64,000 nt of DNA from positions 1,550,001 through 1,614,000 of the forward strand of contig JASJZH010000005.1 of assembly GCA_037178975.1 (NCBI GenBank), given 5' to 3'. The stretch comes from Oscheius tipulae (taxonomy: Eukaryota > Nematoda > Chromadorea > Rhabditida > Rhabditidae). This document shows, in pieces, positions 1 through 9,592 of the stretch (its first letter is position 1; every line of letters begins with the position of its first letter). The notes beneath the pieces are model-generated. The model saw only the letters and a program-made list of their open reading frames with translations, made no database searches and was not told the DNA's origin. The position numbers and the translations under genes are program-made.

Positions 1-69
1 GAAGACGCCCCCTTTTCGCCCCGACTGGAAATATTACTGAGACACCATGTAAGTACCAATTCTGGACAG

Positions 70-842
70 AAGAACCAAATCTTTAGTGTTCTTCAACGTG
101 GCCCAAATCCGAAAATGTGTGGCGAACGCCACACATCTGGAAGTGGATTTAGACAGTACATGTCTCCCTAACGAGAAGTGCATCAAGGGAGAGTGCAGAA
201 TGTTGGTTTTAGATATTTTTAGGAAACCGAAACAAAGAATCAATTACTGACAATTATTATGACCACAAAATATGTAGCACTTAAAACACAAGTAATTCGT
301 TGAAGGATACGAATAGAATTTGAGAGTTTATGTTTCAACGAGAACGTATAAGAAAAGTCTTGAAAAAAATAATATCTTTTTTCGTTATGTCTCAAAATCC
401 ATATTCCAGGAAACTATGGCCAGGGGAATATGGCTGTTCCACAGACATCGAATGCTCGTCCAGATGCCCGAACAGTTACTGCGAGAAGAAGAAGAGTGAC
501 AAGAATGTGGCCCAATGTCAATGTCGAGAGGGACTTCTGCTCTACGGACGATGTTGTCAGTTTCAGTCACATTGGGAGTGTCCGAAAGATAGAGACAGAA
601 AAATTGAGAGATAGAGGGACAGGAAGACACAGAGACAAATAGACAGAGAGGCAGAGAGATGGGGAGACAGAGAGACAGAGGGACAGAGAGATAAAGAGAC
701 AGAGAACCATTGCAGTCTCCCAATGCCCTAAAGGCTTCCATGAGTCCGGAGCCTACTGTATGCACGACGACGAGGATACTTTTTGGGGAAATGCTGATGC
801 TCAAGACCAGTTGAAGGCCCTACTGAATGCTGGGTCCTGCTA
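70..842 (+). pseudogene. Cysteine-rich secreted-type protein, fragmentary exons
   Basis: Three stretches on the plus strand read as disulfide-rich extracellular modules. The first (about 76-200) contains CLPNEKCIKGEC, the second (about 433-580) contains GCSTDIECSSRC followed by CQCREGLLLYGRCC, and the third (about 730-842) contains CPKGFHESGAYC and ends at a TGC TAA. Spacing of the cysteines resembles nematode EB-type modules, which are usually found in secreted or extracellular proteins. The second and third pieces are separated by a GA-rich microsatellite at 590-705, which probably lies in an intron or has expanded into the gene. No signal peptide or start codon is visible, so the 5' end may be outside the window. 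The exon joins are not certain. The family is inferred from cysteine pattern only. Confidence 0.4.
590..705. repeat. GACAGAGA-type microsatellite
   Basis: Imperfect runs of GACAGAGA and GAGACAGA fill this stretch. It separates two cysteine-rich coding pieces of the gene above. Confidence 0.8.
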
Positions 843-1444
843 ATTATTGTAACCTATTGTAAACTAGCCATGATTGTAAGTATTCTCACCCAGAAAATTC
901 CTTCCCTGATACTCGTCTCTATTTATTCTGGTGCTATGATTATGAACTATTGTATACTGCCAAGGTCAATGAAATTTTTACAACTCGCCTAGAACTCATT
1001 GGGAAGAATGAAAATGTCGACGACGTAGGTACGATTGTATTCCACGGTATACTTCATGACATCATCCTTAATGACGTTCTTGGAGAGGTAGAAAACTGTC
1101 TGGAAATTGAGGTGTAGAGTTGTTTCGAATAGTAGCAGTCAACCAAGAACAGAAAGAATTTTACATTATTATTTGCTATGAAGCATTTTTCGTCCTCAGA
1201 CTCTCATTTTCGAATTTGTGCATCGTCGGGAACTTTCTCCGGGATCAAGAGGGTCACTAGATAAATATGTCACTCCGAAACCATTTTTCGGGTCCAAAAG
1301 ATGGTTTTCGAGTTTACAGAGGTACTTATCGTCAAGTCACTACTACATCACTTCACTACAAAGTTTCGCGTATGCTTCAATGCATCACTAAGAACAAGTT
1401 CTGTTGAAACTAATAGTTCTCCTCGCGAGGCCAGGATTTCAATA
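843..1444. other. No gene recognised
   Basis: This stretch follows the stop of the cysteine-rich gene and ends at the TA duplication of the first DD37D element. I see no coding stretch, tRNA or clear repeat in it. Confidence 0.5.
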
Positions 1445-1446
1445 TA

Positions 1447-2567
1447 CAGGGTGCCCCAAAATTACGGTAACCGCGCGGATCGCGCCGATATGCGGCTTTT
1501 TGTAAAGGGACTGTTTTATTCTTTGTTTTTATTGTGTTCCTCCTTTTATTTACCATGTTTTCTGTTGTTTCAAACCGAATATGCTATCACTTTCAGAATG
1601 GTCAAAGCTTCCATCCACCCCCAAACAATTCTTGCTCTTCGCCAACAAGGCGTTCAGGCGATCAACATCTCTCGTCGTCTCAAGGTGTCCAAGAAGCTCG
1701 TGTCTACTACCATTTCGCGATTCAAGGAGCTGGGAAGTGAAAAAGACCGTCCCGGACGAGGAAGACCCATTTGTGCTACCACCAAGGCCAACGTTAAGAA
1801 GGTACGCGATCGTATCTATCGGAACCCGGCGCGTTCTATCCGCAAAATGGGCAAGGACTTAGCAATTTCCAAAGGCTCTATGGCTAGAATCATGAAGAAA
1901 CACCTCAAAATGAAGGAATACATGCAAGGAAAACGTCAGTTCTTGTCCGAAGCAAGTAAGACGAAGAAAGGAGCGCTCGAAGAAACTGCTGCTTCGTTTC
2001 AAAGGTGGAGGCCACAAGTCGATCCTCTTCACGGATGAAAAGATATTCACCGTCGAACAGTCGCTGAATAAGCAAAACGATCGGGTTTATGCTACTTCAC
2101 AGCCAAATGTAGCGGTTCGACGTACTGGATAGCCAAAAAGTGTCATGGTCTTCGCTGGCATAACTTCTGATGGAAAGACACCACTTATCTTCGTTCCCCA
2201 AGGAATCAAGTTCAATGGAAACAACTATCTCGACATGTTGAAGACCGAAATCGTGCCATGGGCCAAGAAGCTCTATTCTCGAATCGAAGGCTTGCTCTAA
2301 GCCCCATCGTGATGTCAAATCGTTGAAAAAATCGCTGGAAAAAGCTTGGGACGAGCTCGATGAGGACTACTTGCGCGCCACCGTCGACGCCTTCCCGAAA
2401 CGTCTCCGAGCCTGTGTCGCTGCTGATGGAAATACTTTCGAATCTTAAGATGTTATTTTGTTTAGTTTTTTATGGAGAATAAAACCTATATGGTCTGGTT
2501 TCCAGTTTTGCAATTTTGACGGTTTGGCGCCGCATTTTACTGGTTACCGTAATTTTGGGGCACCCTG
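1447..2567 (+). mobile_element. DD37D maT/Tc1-like DNA transposon, copy A (defective)
   Basis: The element is 1121 bp and is bounded by TA dinucleotides at 1445-1446 and 2568-2569. Its ends are perfect 26-bp inverted repeats beginning CAGGGTGCCCCAAAATTACG. It contains one transposase relic on the plus strand. The TA target duplication and the transposase motifs place it in the IS630-Tc1-mariner superfamily. The D-to-D spacing, judged from the related copy at 5.7-6.55 kb, points to the DD37D (maT) group. An internal deletion in the catalytic region means this copy cannot encode a working transposase, but both ends are intact, so it could in principle be mobilised in trans. Confidence 0.85.
1598..2448 (+). 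pseudogene. maT/Tc1-like transposase, broken
   Basis: The reading starts at the ATG at 1598 and ends at the TAA at 2446-2448. The N-terminal part has a bipartite helix-turn-helix region with RPGRGRP between the two halves, then NPARSIRKMGKDL. The first catalytic aspartate sits in LFTDEKIFTVEQ and is followed by NKQNDRVYA, PKSVMVFAGI and YLDMLKTEIVPWA. The segment with the second aspartate (QQDSAPAH in the related copy) and most of the SPDLNPLDY motif is missing; the reading jumps to the equivalent of ACSKPH. The span of 851 nt is not a multiple of three. There is at least one frameshift near 1960 and an in-frame TAG after RRTG near 2130. The C-terminus (AFPKRLRACVAADG) matches copy B. Confidence 0.85.
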
Positions 2568-2569
2568 TA

Positions 2570-2697
2570 TTTGCTAGTAACAATCAGTACATAATATTTA
2601 CAGAGCAGCAGAGTAGTAACTCTACCACCATTTGGTTTCTTTCCAAACAGTATAGCCGATGATCATCCCCGTCGCAATGCCTATAGGGCTGGTCACA
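2570..2697. other. Spacer between two transposons
   Basis: About 128 bp of unassigned sequence between the maT-like element and the mariner. Confidence 0.5.
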
Positions 2698-2699
2698 TA

Positions 2700-3942
2700 T
2701 TGGGTTGGCAACTAAGTCTTTTCGCTTTTTGTAAACATGTCCTTTGTCTTGTGTACGACAACGTCCGAGCTATTGATATAGCACCTCGAGTAGCTCACTC
2801 ATTCCTCTACCACCACCATGCAAAACACCACTTCCCTTCTTCTTATTCTCTATTCTCTGATCGTTTTGATCTGGACCATTAATGACCTACCCCCCTACCA
2901 TCTGCGACATTTCACATTGAATGAGTTCCTCAAAGGCACGAATGGAGCCCAAACGGCGGCTGATATCAACGATGTTTATGGCCAAGGGACGACGTCCACG
3001 AGGGTATGCCAGTTTTGGTTTCATCGCTTTCGATCTGGAGACAAACGCGTCGAAGATGAGCCAAGGCCAACTTTTGATGAATCGAAGCTACTGCAGCTCT
3101 TGAACGAGAACAATCGGCAGACTACCCGTGAACTAGCAGAGGCACTGTCTGTCAGTCATGCTGCAGTGGAAACATCATTTGAAGCAATTGAGATTTATGA
3201 AGAAACTGGGCACATGGTTGCGGCATGACCTCAGTGACACCTAGAAGTGGCAGCGCATGTCCGTCACTCATTCTCTTTTGTCCAGGTATGAGAGAAAATC
3301 CTTTTTATCACGCCTGGTAACGAGGGATGAGAAGTGGGTAACGTACGTAAACTTCCAAAGGAAGCGTCAATGAGTGGGTCCAGGGCAGACACCAAGTCCT
3401 GATGTGATCCCCGACACTCATCAAAAGTAGATTATGCTGTGTTTTCTGGGATATCGAAGGAGTGGTGCACTGGGAACTGCTGGATGCTGGAACTACCCTT
3501 ACGGGCGCCATAAACAGCCAGCAAGTTGCCGTTGCACTTCGTCAGAAACAGCCGCTGAAGACGAAGGTCATCCTGCAGATGGACAACGCGCGCCCCCATG
3601 TTGCAAAACTCGCTCACTCCAAGATCCACGACCTAGGTTGGGAGATTCTACCCTAGCCTCCTTATAGCCCGTTCCTTGCCCCTTCCGACTATTATCTGTT
3701 CCGGACTCTCAACAACGATATTGAAAGATAACACTTCGATTCCGAAGACGCACTCAAAACTTGGTTAAGAAACTTCTTCGCGTCGAAACCCAAGGTGTTC
3801 TACGAGCGTGGTATTCGTAAGCTACCCGCGAAATGGGCGGACGTGGTACATTATAATGGTGATTACAACAAATGAAAAAGTTGTTTGGAAGACAATAAAT
3901 TTTTGCATTTGAAAAAGCGAAAAGACTTAGTTGCCAACCCAA
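2700..3942 (+). mobile_element. Mariner element, copy 1, full length with both ends
   Basis: The element is 1243 bp and is flanked by TA at 2698-2699 and 3943-3944. The ends are 31-bp inverted repeats starting TTGGGTTGGCAACTAAGTCT. It carries one mariner transposase relic on the plus strand. Further copies of the same family are present at 5047-7395, 22600-23804 and 52330-52430. This is the only copy with both termini. Confidence 0.9.
2818..3875 (+). pseudogene. Mariner transposase, broken
   Basis: The N-terminus reads PPYHLRH, then LNEFLKGTNGAQTAADI, typical of the mariner helix-turn-helix, followed by VCQFWFHRFRSGD. The catalytic half is in other frames: GDEKWVTY-type sequence near 3330, MDNARPHVAKL near 3580 and YSPFLAPSDYYLF near 3670. 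The end reads GDYNK and then TGA at 3873-3875. At least two frameshifts separate the halves. In working mariners the last motif is YSPDLAPSDY, whose aspartate is the third catalytic residue; here it reads F. The same F occurs in the copy at 22.6 kb. Confidence 0.85.
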
Positions 3943-4019
3943 TATAAAAGTGCAGGATATAAGTTTCCGAGAACGAAAGATATTAAAAACCCAAGCCTGA
4001 AAATTATCATTCAGTGTAT

Positions 4020-5010
4020 GATTAATAATTCTCTTGCATCACTATTACAGGTTTCAAGAAGCCGTTTGCTCGCTTTCTATCCTTGTTTTCCCGTTGAGTT
4101 TGCAGTTTCTTCAACATTTCTCTTTTCTCTCCCAGCTAAACTATTGTATCTGTATTGCAATACAGCTTATCCTTTTTTCAGTCCACTGTATTTCATGAGC
4201 AGTTTCAAGATCGCTTTTGAGATTCTCATTACGTCTTACAGTTTCTTGCAGATCAGCCACTCGGTATGAACATTAGAGGAAACTAATTTTGGATTTGCTC
4301 TGTCAAACTCGGCAAGCTGAAAAAGTGCTAATTTTTCTATTTCTGAAGTTGGTAAAAAATATAAGAGTCCGCCTAGAAGGCCGGTCACTCCAGGATCTTG
4401 CCACCGTAGTTCGTTCGTGTGAACCCCTCCAATTACGGCCATGCCGCAATTGGAGGGGTTCACACGAACGATGAAACGAACAAACTGATATTCGCTCTCC
4501 ATATATATGGCCTGGCTTCTATCATTACCAGCATTAACGAAAATGCCCTATTTTTCTCTAATAGTACCCCCAAAATCCAACTGGACACGTCAATAACACA
4601 GTCTTTTAAGATTTTTGAGGGAATCCTAAGAGCAAAGATGTAGAACTCGACCTGGTGAACAAATTTGCTCTTGGATGTCTCTCGAAAATTTTAAAGAACT
4701 GCGAGTTATGAATGAGTTAATTAGGACAGAGTACTTCTAGATGAAATACGGTAAGCGATTAAAAAGAAATCGAATCTTTTTACCGTATTCCGCTCAAATA
4801 AGCCTCGATCAAAATCGAAATGTTAATCGCGAAAAGGCAATTGTGTTTTTCAGAAAGTCGGGGTAGACTCTTTAAAAAAAAAAAAAGCAAACCTGTGTAC
4901 GTAGCTTAGCGTTGCTGTCTTTTTCGTCCTTCAACTTTCTTTCTGTCTGGTTAAGAGTGTTTTTGAGGCTAGCAAAGGACACATAGAGCATGGAAATGCA
5001 AAAGATTAAC
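4020..5010 (-). pseudogene. Coiled-coil protein gene remnant
   Basis: Several minus-strand stretches read as heptad-rich helix. They include KNTLNQTERKLKDEKDSNAK (about 4900-4980), EIEKLALFQLAEFDRAN (about 4290-4350), VADLQETVRRNENLKSDLE (about 4205-4262) and MLKKLQTQRENKDRKRAN (about 4070-4130). A TTTAG acceptor lies before the last piece and a GT donor after the first. The second and third pieces are in different frames without an obvious intron, so the gene is probably decayed. A mariner relic begins directly to the right. The function is not recognisable; only the coiled-coil character can be supported. Confidence 0.4.
4411..4471. repeat. Near-perfect 61-nt hairpin
   Basis: A 24-bp arm starting TCGTTCGTGTGAACCCCTCC is repeated in exact inverted form at 4448-4471. 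Inside the arms, CGGC and GCCG form a further 4-bp stem around a CAT loop, with one A/C mismatch between the stems. It lies in an apparent intron or decayed part of the coiled-coil gene. Confidence 0.9.
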
Positions 5011-5046
5011 GAGAATTTACAACAAACACTCTCACCCCCATATTCG

Positions 5047-5260
5047 GACAAACAATTTTTTTATTCGTTGTAATCACCATTATGATATACCACGTCTGCC
5101 CATTTCACGGGCCGTCGGAACCGAACTGTTGTCCTCAAATCTCGTTATTGAGAGTCCGGAACAGATAATAGTCCGAAGGGGCAAGGTGCGGGCTATAAAG
5201 TGGATGGGGTAGAATCTCTCAACCCAGGTTGTGGATCTTGGAGTGAGTGAGTTTTGCAAA
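5047..5260 (-). mobile_element. Mariner copy 2, C-terminal part
   Basis: Read on the minus strand this encodes the 3' end of the mariner transposase seen at 2700-3942, including YSPHLAPSDYYLF and then the sequence up to the terminal region. The left terminal repeat is missing. The remainder of the same copy resumes at about 6690, so the two parts are separated by an inserted DD37D element and by an arm of the inverted duplication. The third catalytic position reads H here. Confidence 0.75.
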
Positions 5261-5334
5261 TCTGTCCTCAGATAAATAATCCGATGCCATGGGGTCAGTT
5301 TCTTGATCATTCGCAATCCAGTACAAAAACCGTC

Positions 5335-5700
5335 ACAAGAGAAATTTGCAAAGACTACTATATCCTGCTGATAACATTGATTCCGTTGACCTGCTTGATA
5401 ACCTGTTCATCACAAGCCCTCATCAGTTAGGAAAAAAGTTTCAACCAACTGCTCTATCAACTTTTTGTTTGTACTAGGAAATCCGATCGGCCAAGCTACG
5501 TGGGTGTTTCGATGACACGGCAAATGCGTAAAACTTCTTCTGCACTCCGATAAGAACTGCGTACGACAGTGGAAGAATGCGAGAAGTCGTCGGAAAATTG
5601 GGGACAATCTGGGAAGAAGAACGAAGAAATGAGGGTATGATTCTAGGTTATTTTTTATTGAACTCGGTGGGGAAGCTATGTGATCTAGACTCTGAGCTGG
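5335..5700 (+). repeat. Left arm of a 350-bp inverted duplication
   Basis: About 350 bp match the reverse complement of 7735-8085 with moderate divergence. The plus strand encodes DSVDLLDNLFITSPHQLG and further matches to the minus-strand frame at 7862-8085. The duplicated segment therefore looks like exons of an unknown host gene. The arm ends where the transposase reading of copy B of the DD37D element begins. Confidence 0.75.
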
Positions 5701-6664
5701 GTACCACTTCTGATCGTTCTGAACGAGGAAGGCGTCATTCTATCGTCACCTCAGCAAATGTCAAGTTAGTTCGTGGCCGCCTTCGTCACAACCCGGCGCG
5801 CTCCATCCGAGGACTTTCTCGAAACTTCTGAATTTCGCTGAGGTCAATGCAAAGAATTGTCAAGGACAAGCTTAAACTCAAAGCTTACAAGAAAAACAGT
5901 GCCCATATCCTTACGGATGCCATGAAACAGCAGCGGAAAGACAGATGCAAGGGATTGTTGCGCAGATGCCGTCAAGATGCTCATCTTTCGATTCTTTCCA
6001 CGGACGAGAAGGTTTTCACGGTAGAGCAAGTTCTCAACAAGCAAAACGATCGAATCTACGCAAAATCAAGACCTCATATCGTCATTTACCGTAAATCTCA
6101 TCCTCAATCCGTCATGGTTTTTGCAGAAATCATAAGCAACGGAAAAACGCCACAAGGTGTAAAAGTGAACAGTGCCAACTATCTTGACCTTCTTCGTACC
6201 GAAGTTTTGCCGTGGGCTCAAACACACTTTCAAAACAAGCCGTGGACATATCAACAGGACTCGGCCCCCGCTCACAAAGCTCGTATTGTTCAAGACTTCT
6301 GTCGCCAGAACTTCCCAGGATTCATCTCAGCTCAAGAGTGGCCCTCCAATTCTCCTGATCTCGATTACAGCGTCTGGTCGGTCTTGGAAGCCAAAGCCTG
6401 CTCAAAGCCCCATTCAACGCTTCAATCGCTGAAAGACGCCCTCCAAAAAGCTTGGGATGAACTCGACGGACAGTACCTGCGCGCCACAGTGGATGCCTTC
6501 CCGAAGCGCCTCAAGGCTTGCATGGATGCGGATAGAGGATACATTGAAATTTGATGCTTTATAGCTGTTCAATGAATATACTTTTTGTTGTCCAGAGTCA
6601 AATAATGATCCGAGTCGCTTGCCACGAACTCTTTTTCCTGTATCCGTAATTATGCGTCACCCTG
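5675..6664 (+). mobile_element. DD37D maT/Tc1-like DNA transposon, copy B, 5'-truncated
   Basis: The right terminus reads GCGTCACCCTG and is followed by TA at 6665-6666. The left terminal repeat and the first part of the transposase gene are absent; transposase similarity begins about 5690. It is related to, but clearly diverged from, copy A at 1447-2567. The element sits inside mariner copy 2. Confidence 0.75.
5690..6554 (+). pseudogene. maT/Tc1-like transposase, nearly open but truncated
   Basis: The reading is one frame with a single in-frame TGA at about 5829, then open to the TGA at 6552-6554. It begins within the helix-turn-helix linker (SERGRRHS, NPARSIRGLS). All three catalytic aspartates can be placed: STDEKVFTVEQ, QQDSAPAHKA and SPDLDYSVW. 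The last motif appears to lack three residues compared with the usual SPDLNPLDY, which would shorten the D-to-D spacing from 37 to 34. The C-terminus reads ATVDAFPKRLKACMDADRG as in copy A. The missing N-terminus and the stop make the copy non-functional. Confidence 0.85.
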
Positions 6665-6689
6665 TACATGAAGATGGAGAGATTTGGAG

Positions 6690-7395
6690 AACATGGCCTT
6701 TCACATCAGGACTTGGTGTCTACCCTGGACCCACCCATTGACGCTTCCTTCGGAAGTTTACCCACTTATCATCCCCCGTCACCAGGCGTCGTAAAAAGGA
6801 TTTCCTCTCATACCTGGACAAGAGAAAATGGGCGACGGACATGCGCTGCCACTTCTGGGTGTCACTGAGGTCATGTGGCAATTAAGTCCCCAGTTTCTTC
6901 GTAAATCTCAATTGCTTCAAATGATGTTCCACTGCGAAATGATTGACAGTGCCTCTGCTAGTTCACGGGTAGTCTGTCGCTTGTTCTCCTTCACGAGCTT
7001 CAGCAGCTTCGATTAATCAAAAGTTGACTGTGACTCATCTTCGACGCTTTTGTCTCCAGACCGAAAGCGATGAAACCACAACTGGCATACCCTAGTGGAC
7101 GTCGTCCCTTGGCCATAAACATCGTTGATATCAGCCGCCGTTTGGGCTCCATTCGTGCCTTTGAGGAACTCATTTAACATGACATGTCGCAGATGGTAGG
7201 GGGGTAGGTCATTAATGGTCCAGATCAAAACGAACAGAGAACAGAGAATAAGAAGAAGGAAAGTGGTGTCTTGCATACTGGTGGTAGAGGACTGAGTGAG
7301 CTACACGAGGTGCTATATAAATAGCTCGGACGTTCATCGTACACAAGACAAAGGACATGTTTACAAAAAGCGAAAAGACTTAGTTGCCAACCCAA
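6690..7395 (-). mobile_element. Mariner copy 2, N-terminal part with terminal repeat
   Basis: Read on the minus strand, this runs from the mariner terminal repeat (right end GTTGCCAACCCAA, then TA at 7396-7397) through the transposase N-terminus, with PPYHLRH, FLKGTNGAQTAADI and QLWFHRFRSGDKSVEDE. It continues to the PGQ-type region near 6700. The C-terminal part lies at 5047-5260. About 260 bp of internal mariner sequence is missing between the parts. Confidence 0.85.
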
Positions 7396-7397
7396 TA

Positions 7398-7734
7398 GAT
7401 ACTATGATGTTCCTAGTAATTTTTTGCTAACTACAAATGTTTCTTTGTTTAGTCCCCTAAATACTCTTCTCTGTTATGAGACGACCGAGTCTCTTATCAA
7501 TCTGCCAGCTCAGCTAGAAGTTTAAACAAAGTAAGCGGTACTATCACATACGGAAGTGGAAGTGATACTACGTGGATGGGCAGAAATTCAACAACAACTG
7601 TTTGCATCACTTAGATACTAAAGCTTTGACAAAAATTTGTATATTATCAAGTCCTCAAGATCGAGTTAGAAAATTATGCGGCAACGAGGTTCGGCTCATG
7701 AGCACATCGTTATCTTAGCTTTCAGAGTCCAAAT
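7398..7734. other. No gene recognised
   Basis: This stretch lies between the mariner terminus and the right arm of the inverted duplication. No coding pattern or repeat was recognised. Confidence 0.5.
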
Positions 7735-8085
7735 CAAATAGCTTCCCCACCGAGTTCAATAAATTAATAGCCTAGAATCATACCCTCATTTCTTTTTCTC
7801 CCAGATGGTCCCCCAAGTTTCCAAACGACTTCTCGCATTCTTCCACTATCATACGCAGTCCTTATCGGAGTGCGGAAGAAGTTTTACGCATTTGCCGTGT
7901 CATCGAAACAACCATAACGTAATGCCACGTAGCTTGACCGATCCGAGGCTCCAGTACAATCAAAAGTGTTGATAGAACAGTAGGTTGAAACTGATTTCCT
8001 AACTGATGAGGGTTTGTGATGGACAGGTTGCCAAACAGGTCAACGGAATCGACGCTATCAGCAGTGCATAGTGCTCTTTGCCAAT
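7735..8085 (-). repeat. Right arm of the 350-bp inverted duplication
   Basis: This is the reverse-complement partner of 5335-5700. The two arms enclose about 2 kb made of DD37D copy B and the right part of mariner copy 2. Confidence 0.75.
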
Positions 8086-8155
8086 AAGCTAACTCCATGG
8101 CATCGGACGTGAAAGTTTCCTGCTGGATTGCGAATTGAAAATAAGCTAACTCCAT
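7862..8155 (-). CDS. Unknown host coding segment
   Basis: A minus-strand frame of 97 codons includes DSVDLFGNLSITNPHQLG and ATWHYVMVVSMTRQMRKTSS. After a single stop it continues in frame with IVEECEKSFGNLGDHLGE to about 7800. The matching frame in the inverted arm at 5335-5700 keeps the amino-acid similarity, which argues that the segment was coding. I do not recognise the family. It is probably one or more exons of a broken gene. A direct repeat containing AACTCCATGGCATCGGA at about 8083-8112 and 8139-8165 duplicates the N-terminal codons. Confidence 0.35.
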   Translation of the reverse strand: MELAYFQFAIQQETFTSDAMELAYWQRALCTADSVDSVDLFGNLSITNPHQLGNQFQPTVLSTLLIVLEPRIGQATWHYVMVVSMTRQMRKTSSALR

Positions 8156-8165
8156 GGCATCGGAT
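8083..8165. repeat. Short tandem duplication
   Basis: The string AATAAGCTAACTCCATGGCA occurs twice, about 56 bp apart, and is followed both times by TCGGA. Confidence 0.8.
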
Positions 8166-8282
8166 TATATATCCTAGATTTCATGACCATATTTCTGGAT
8201 ATCTTCCTACAGAATGAGTTGATGACGATACAGTTCAGGTTACATAGAGAGTGGTAGCCAATATACTATATGATTTTTCAGA

Positions 8283-8433
8283 AGAACAATCATCATCTTA
8301 TCCTTCATCACAGCTCTTCTGTTAATTTTCTATGCCAAGCGGACCTGTAATGGCTGTTTCCTGTCCAACACTAATGCCCTGGCTGGCTATCTTCTCTTCA
8401 TGTCAATTTTGGGGATAATCTCTCCTCATCTCA
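8283..8433 (+). pseudogene. Membrane-protein exon, left part, interrupted by the Tc5-like element
   Basis: After a TTTTTCAG acceptor the plus strand encodes TIIILSFITALLLIFYAKR, then a short cysteine-containing loop and a second hydrophobic run, AGYLLFMSILGIISPHL. The Tc5-like element begins immediately after the TCA at 8431-8433. On the far side, at 18817-18918, hydrophobic coding sequence resumes. The two sides are offset by one reading frame, so the gene was probably already decayed or an intron boundary lies near the insertion. The family is unknown. Confidence 0.45.
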
Positions 8434-8810
8434 CTAGGGAAGGGTTTTAGTTGCCCGCGGGATATCGAAACGAGGTAGATGCCATTCGAAAGAGCATCGA
8501 AAATGATGGTGTTTCCCAAATTTTCAGCTGCGGAATGGATGTCCTCAGCCTCCTGGAGCCCTTTAAAGTTTTCGTTTTTTCGCCACTTTGGCGCCCTAGA
8601 TTACTTGGTTCCCGGGTGCAATCATAGCAGCATGCGAACAAGTGGTGCAGAGGTTGTGCGCTCGCATTTTTTCCCTCTCTGGTTCGATCCCGCAACGCAT
8701 TAATTTTTTTTTCTTTATTTTTTATTATATCTGCGTAGTTGTTTTCAATTGCACAAACTGTATGTCCAGCTTCATCGCTTTACAATGCGCTTGTTCAAAA
8801 GCGCGGTCAA
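8434..8810 (+). repeat. Left terminal inverted repeat of the Tc5-like element
   Basis: It matches the reverse complement of 18436-18813 with only scattered differences and small indels. It contains a tRNA-like A/B-box pair at 8643-8691 followed by a T-run. Confidence 0.9.
8643..8712 (+). promoter_or_regulatory. tRNA-like pol III A box, B box and T-run in a terminal repeat
   Basis: TGGTGCAGAGG at 8643-8653 fits the tRNA A box and GGTTCGATCCC at 8681-8691 fits the B box (GGTTCGANNCC). A run of nine T residues follows at 8704-8712, which would end pol III transcription. The mirrored copy is at 18556-18608. The T-arm pairs only partly, so this is not a normal tRNA gene. Confidence 0.55.
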
Positions 8811-9232
8811 ATTTGATAACTGTAATTGTCAAATACAATTTATTGCAGTAGATAACAGAGTGGAAATTTAAATTTTGGAACAATTTGTGCTATGAGGCGT
8901 TCGAAGGAAATATTCGAAGCACAGTAACTGGTTACAATATGAACAGCAAATAAAGCGACGGAGTTGGCAACCATTGGAGTCTTCACAGATCTTTCCTGTC
9001 GGTTCCGGAAAACATACTTCATTGGGTGTTTCGAAGCGACTACTTGAGACAGGAGCTGTTACATATCCTGTCTTCACCCAGGCGTGTTGTACGAACCTCT
9101 GGAACCGTTTGTTGCAGAACTGCTTGTAGACTTCAGAAATGATCTACGAAGACTGATGTGTTATGATGTTGTTATCAACTTAAAGTTACCTTCAGAAGGT
9201 TGTTACGCTTGTGACAATCAAAGTCAACATTA

Positions 9233-9576
9233 AGTGAATGTCTATCGGAATGGGTACCGATGAAAGCGGTTATCCAAGACGTGCTCGAAGCTTTTGATCA
9301 CAGAAAAATATAATTTCTGGAGGAATTAAATCGAAAAGAACCGAACAGTGATGTTTTTGATCAAAGTTTATCCGAGAAAGAAAACAATAATCGGAGCAAA
9401 GTATAAAAATTACGGAGATCCGAAAAACTGGGAAAAACCGAGAACAGAACAACCGCGAGCCAAAATTTGGCGTGCACGCGAAAATACGTACGTGGTTTGA
9501 AATAACGAATGGGCGGGAAGCGAGAGGAACTGTGAAGGACAAGAATAGAATGGGGACTGGCACTGGCTTGCTGACA
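9233..9576 (-). repeat. 3' LTR of the Cer1-like element
   Basis: 344 bp; on the minus strand it begins TGTCAGC and ends TTCACT. No difference was seen from the copy at 16652-16995. Confidence 0.93.
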
Positions 9577-9592
9577 TGCCCCTCCTCTCAGA
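9577..9592 (-). other. Polypurine tract candidate
   Basis: On the minus strand a purine-rich AGAGGAGGGGCA stretch directly precedes the TGTCAGC start of the 3' LTR, the expected place for plus-strand priming. It overlaps the last codons of the long frame. Confidence 0.6.

Noticed and set aside
385-804. Minus-strand 139-codon frame
   Set aside because: It reads through the GA microsatellite as a serine/leucine-rich repeat and opposes the cysteine-rich plus-strand exons, so it is a by-product of the repeat.
3931-4269. 112-codon plus-strand frame after the mariner
   Set aside because: Opposite strand pieces show coiled-coil heptads and splice sites; the plus frame starts inside the mariner terminus and shows no family features.
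8632-8700. A functional tRNA gene
   Set aside because: A and B boxes are present, but the T-arm pairs only partly and no acceptor stem could be formed; the same sequence lies in both terminal repeats of the Tc5-like element, so it is a tRNA-like part of a transposon.
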